This document shows, in pieces, positions 5,350 to 5,398 of a stretch of DNA of 5,398 bases. Position 1 is the stretch's first letter. Each line of letters starts with the position of its first letter. The DNA is taken from assembly GCA_021778575.1 (NCBI GenBank), contig JAJYCH010000387.1, forward strand, positions 1-5,398, in the 5' to 3' direction. The translations under genes and the position numbers were made by a program. Source of the stretch: Planctomycetota bacterium. Its GTDB lineage: Bacteria; Planctomycetota; Planctomycetia; Isosphaerales; Isosphaeraceae. The notes beneath the pieces were generated by a model that saw only the letters and a list, made by a program, of their open reading frames with translations, did not search any database and was not told where the DNA came from.

Positions 5350-5398
5350 GAATAGCTAAGATTGGACAAGCTCAATGAGCAGGACGACCGAAACATGA

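Noticed and set aside
1..5398. CRISPR arrays, tRNA or rRNA genes, insertion sequence ends
   Set aside because: I saw no regularly spaced repeats, no cloverleaf-like or rRNA-like stretches, and no transposase fragment or terminal inverted repeats on either strand.

Overview
This window is high-G+C, densely coded bacterial chromosome. The protein types, the Lys-poor and Arg/Asp/Ala-rich composition and the lipoprotein and secreted-protein style fit a planctomycete, perhaps of the Isosphaeraceae type. That assignment is an inference from style; the window contains no marker gene.

Layout, left to right. Positions 1-580 (minus strand) hold a PlsC-type acyltransferase whose C-terminus lies off the left edge. 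A 274-bp divergent spacer follows, carrying a 22-bp near-perfect palindrome and a strong sigma70-like promoter. That promoter reads into a small proline-rich lipoprotein gene (855-1124, plus). The lipoprotein gene converges on a fumarylacetoacetate hydrolase-family enzyme (1206-2075, minus), most like the 2-keto-3-deoxy-arabinonate dehydratase branch. A perfect 11-bp hairpin sits between the two stop codons. After a second divergent spacer (2076-2324) comes a plus-strand lipid block: a FabF-type beta-ketoacyl-ACP synthase (2325-3584), an acyl carrier protein overlapping it by ATGA (3581-3838), a terminator-like hairpin on the ACP stop codon, and an LpxL/HtrB-like acyltransferase (3982-4917). 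From about 4920 the base composition drops sharply. This last stretch holds a perfect TTGACA -35 element and a short ORF (5110-5349) with a signal peptide but an unconvincing remainder.

How the genes may work together. The ketosynthase elongates a chain carried on the dedicated ACP, and the downstream acyltransferase could transfer the finished chain to a lipid or glycolipid acceptor in the membrane. No ketoreductase, dehydratase or enoyl reductase is present, so these would come from the housekeeping fatty acid pathway or from elsewhere. The most notable detail is that the LpxL-like enzyme keeps the family histidine but has leucine where the HX4D/E motif normally has its acidic residue. The PlsC-like enzyme at the left edge has an intact motif. 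The sugar-acid enzyme and the lipoprotein show no clear link to the lipid genes.
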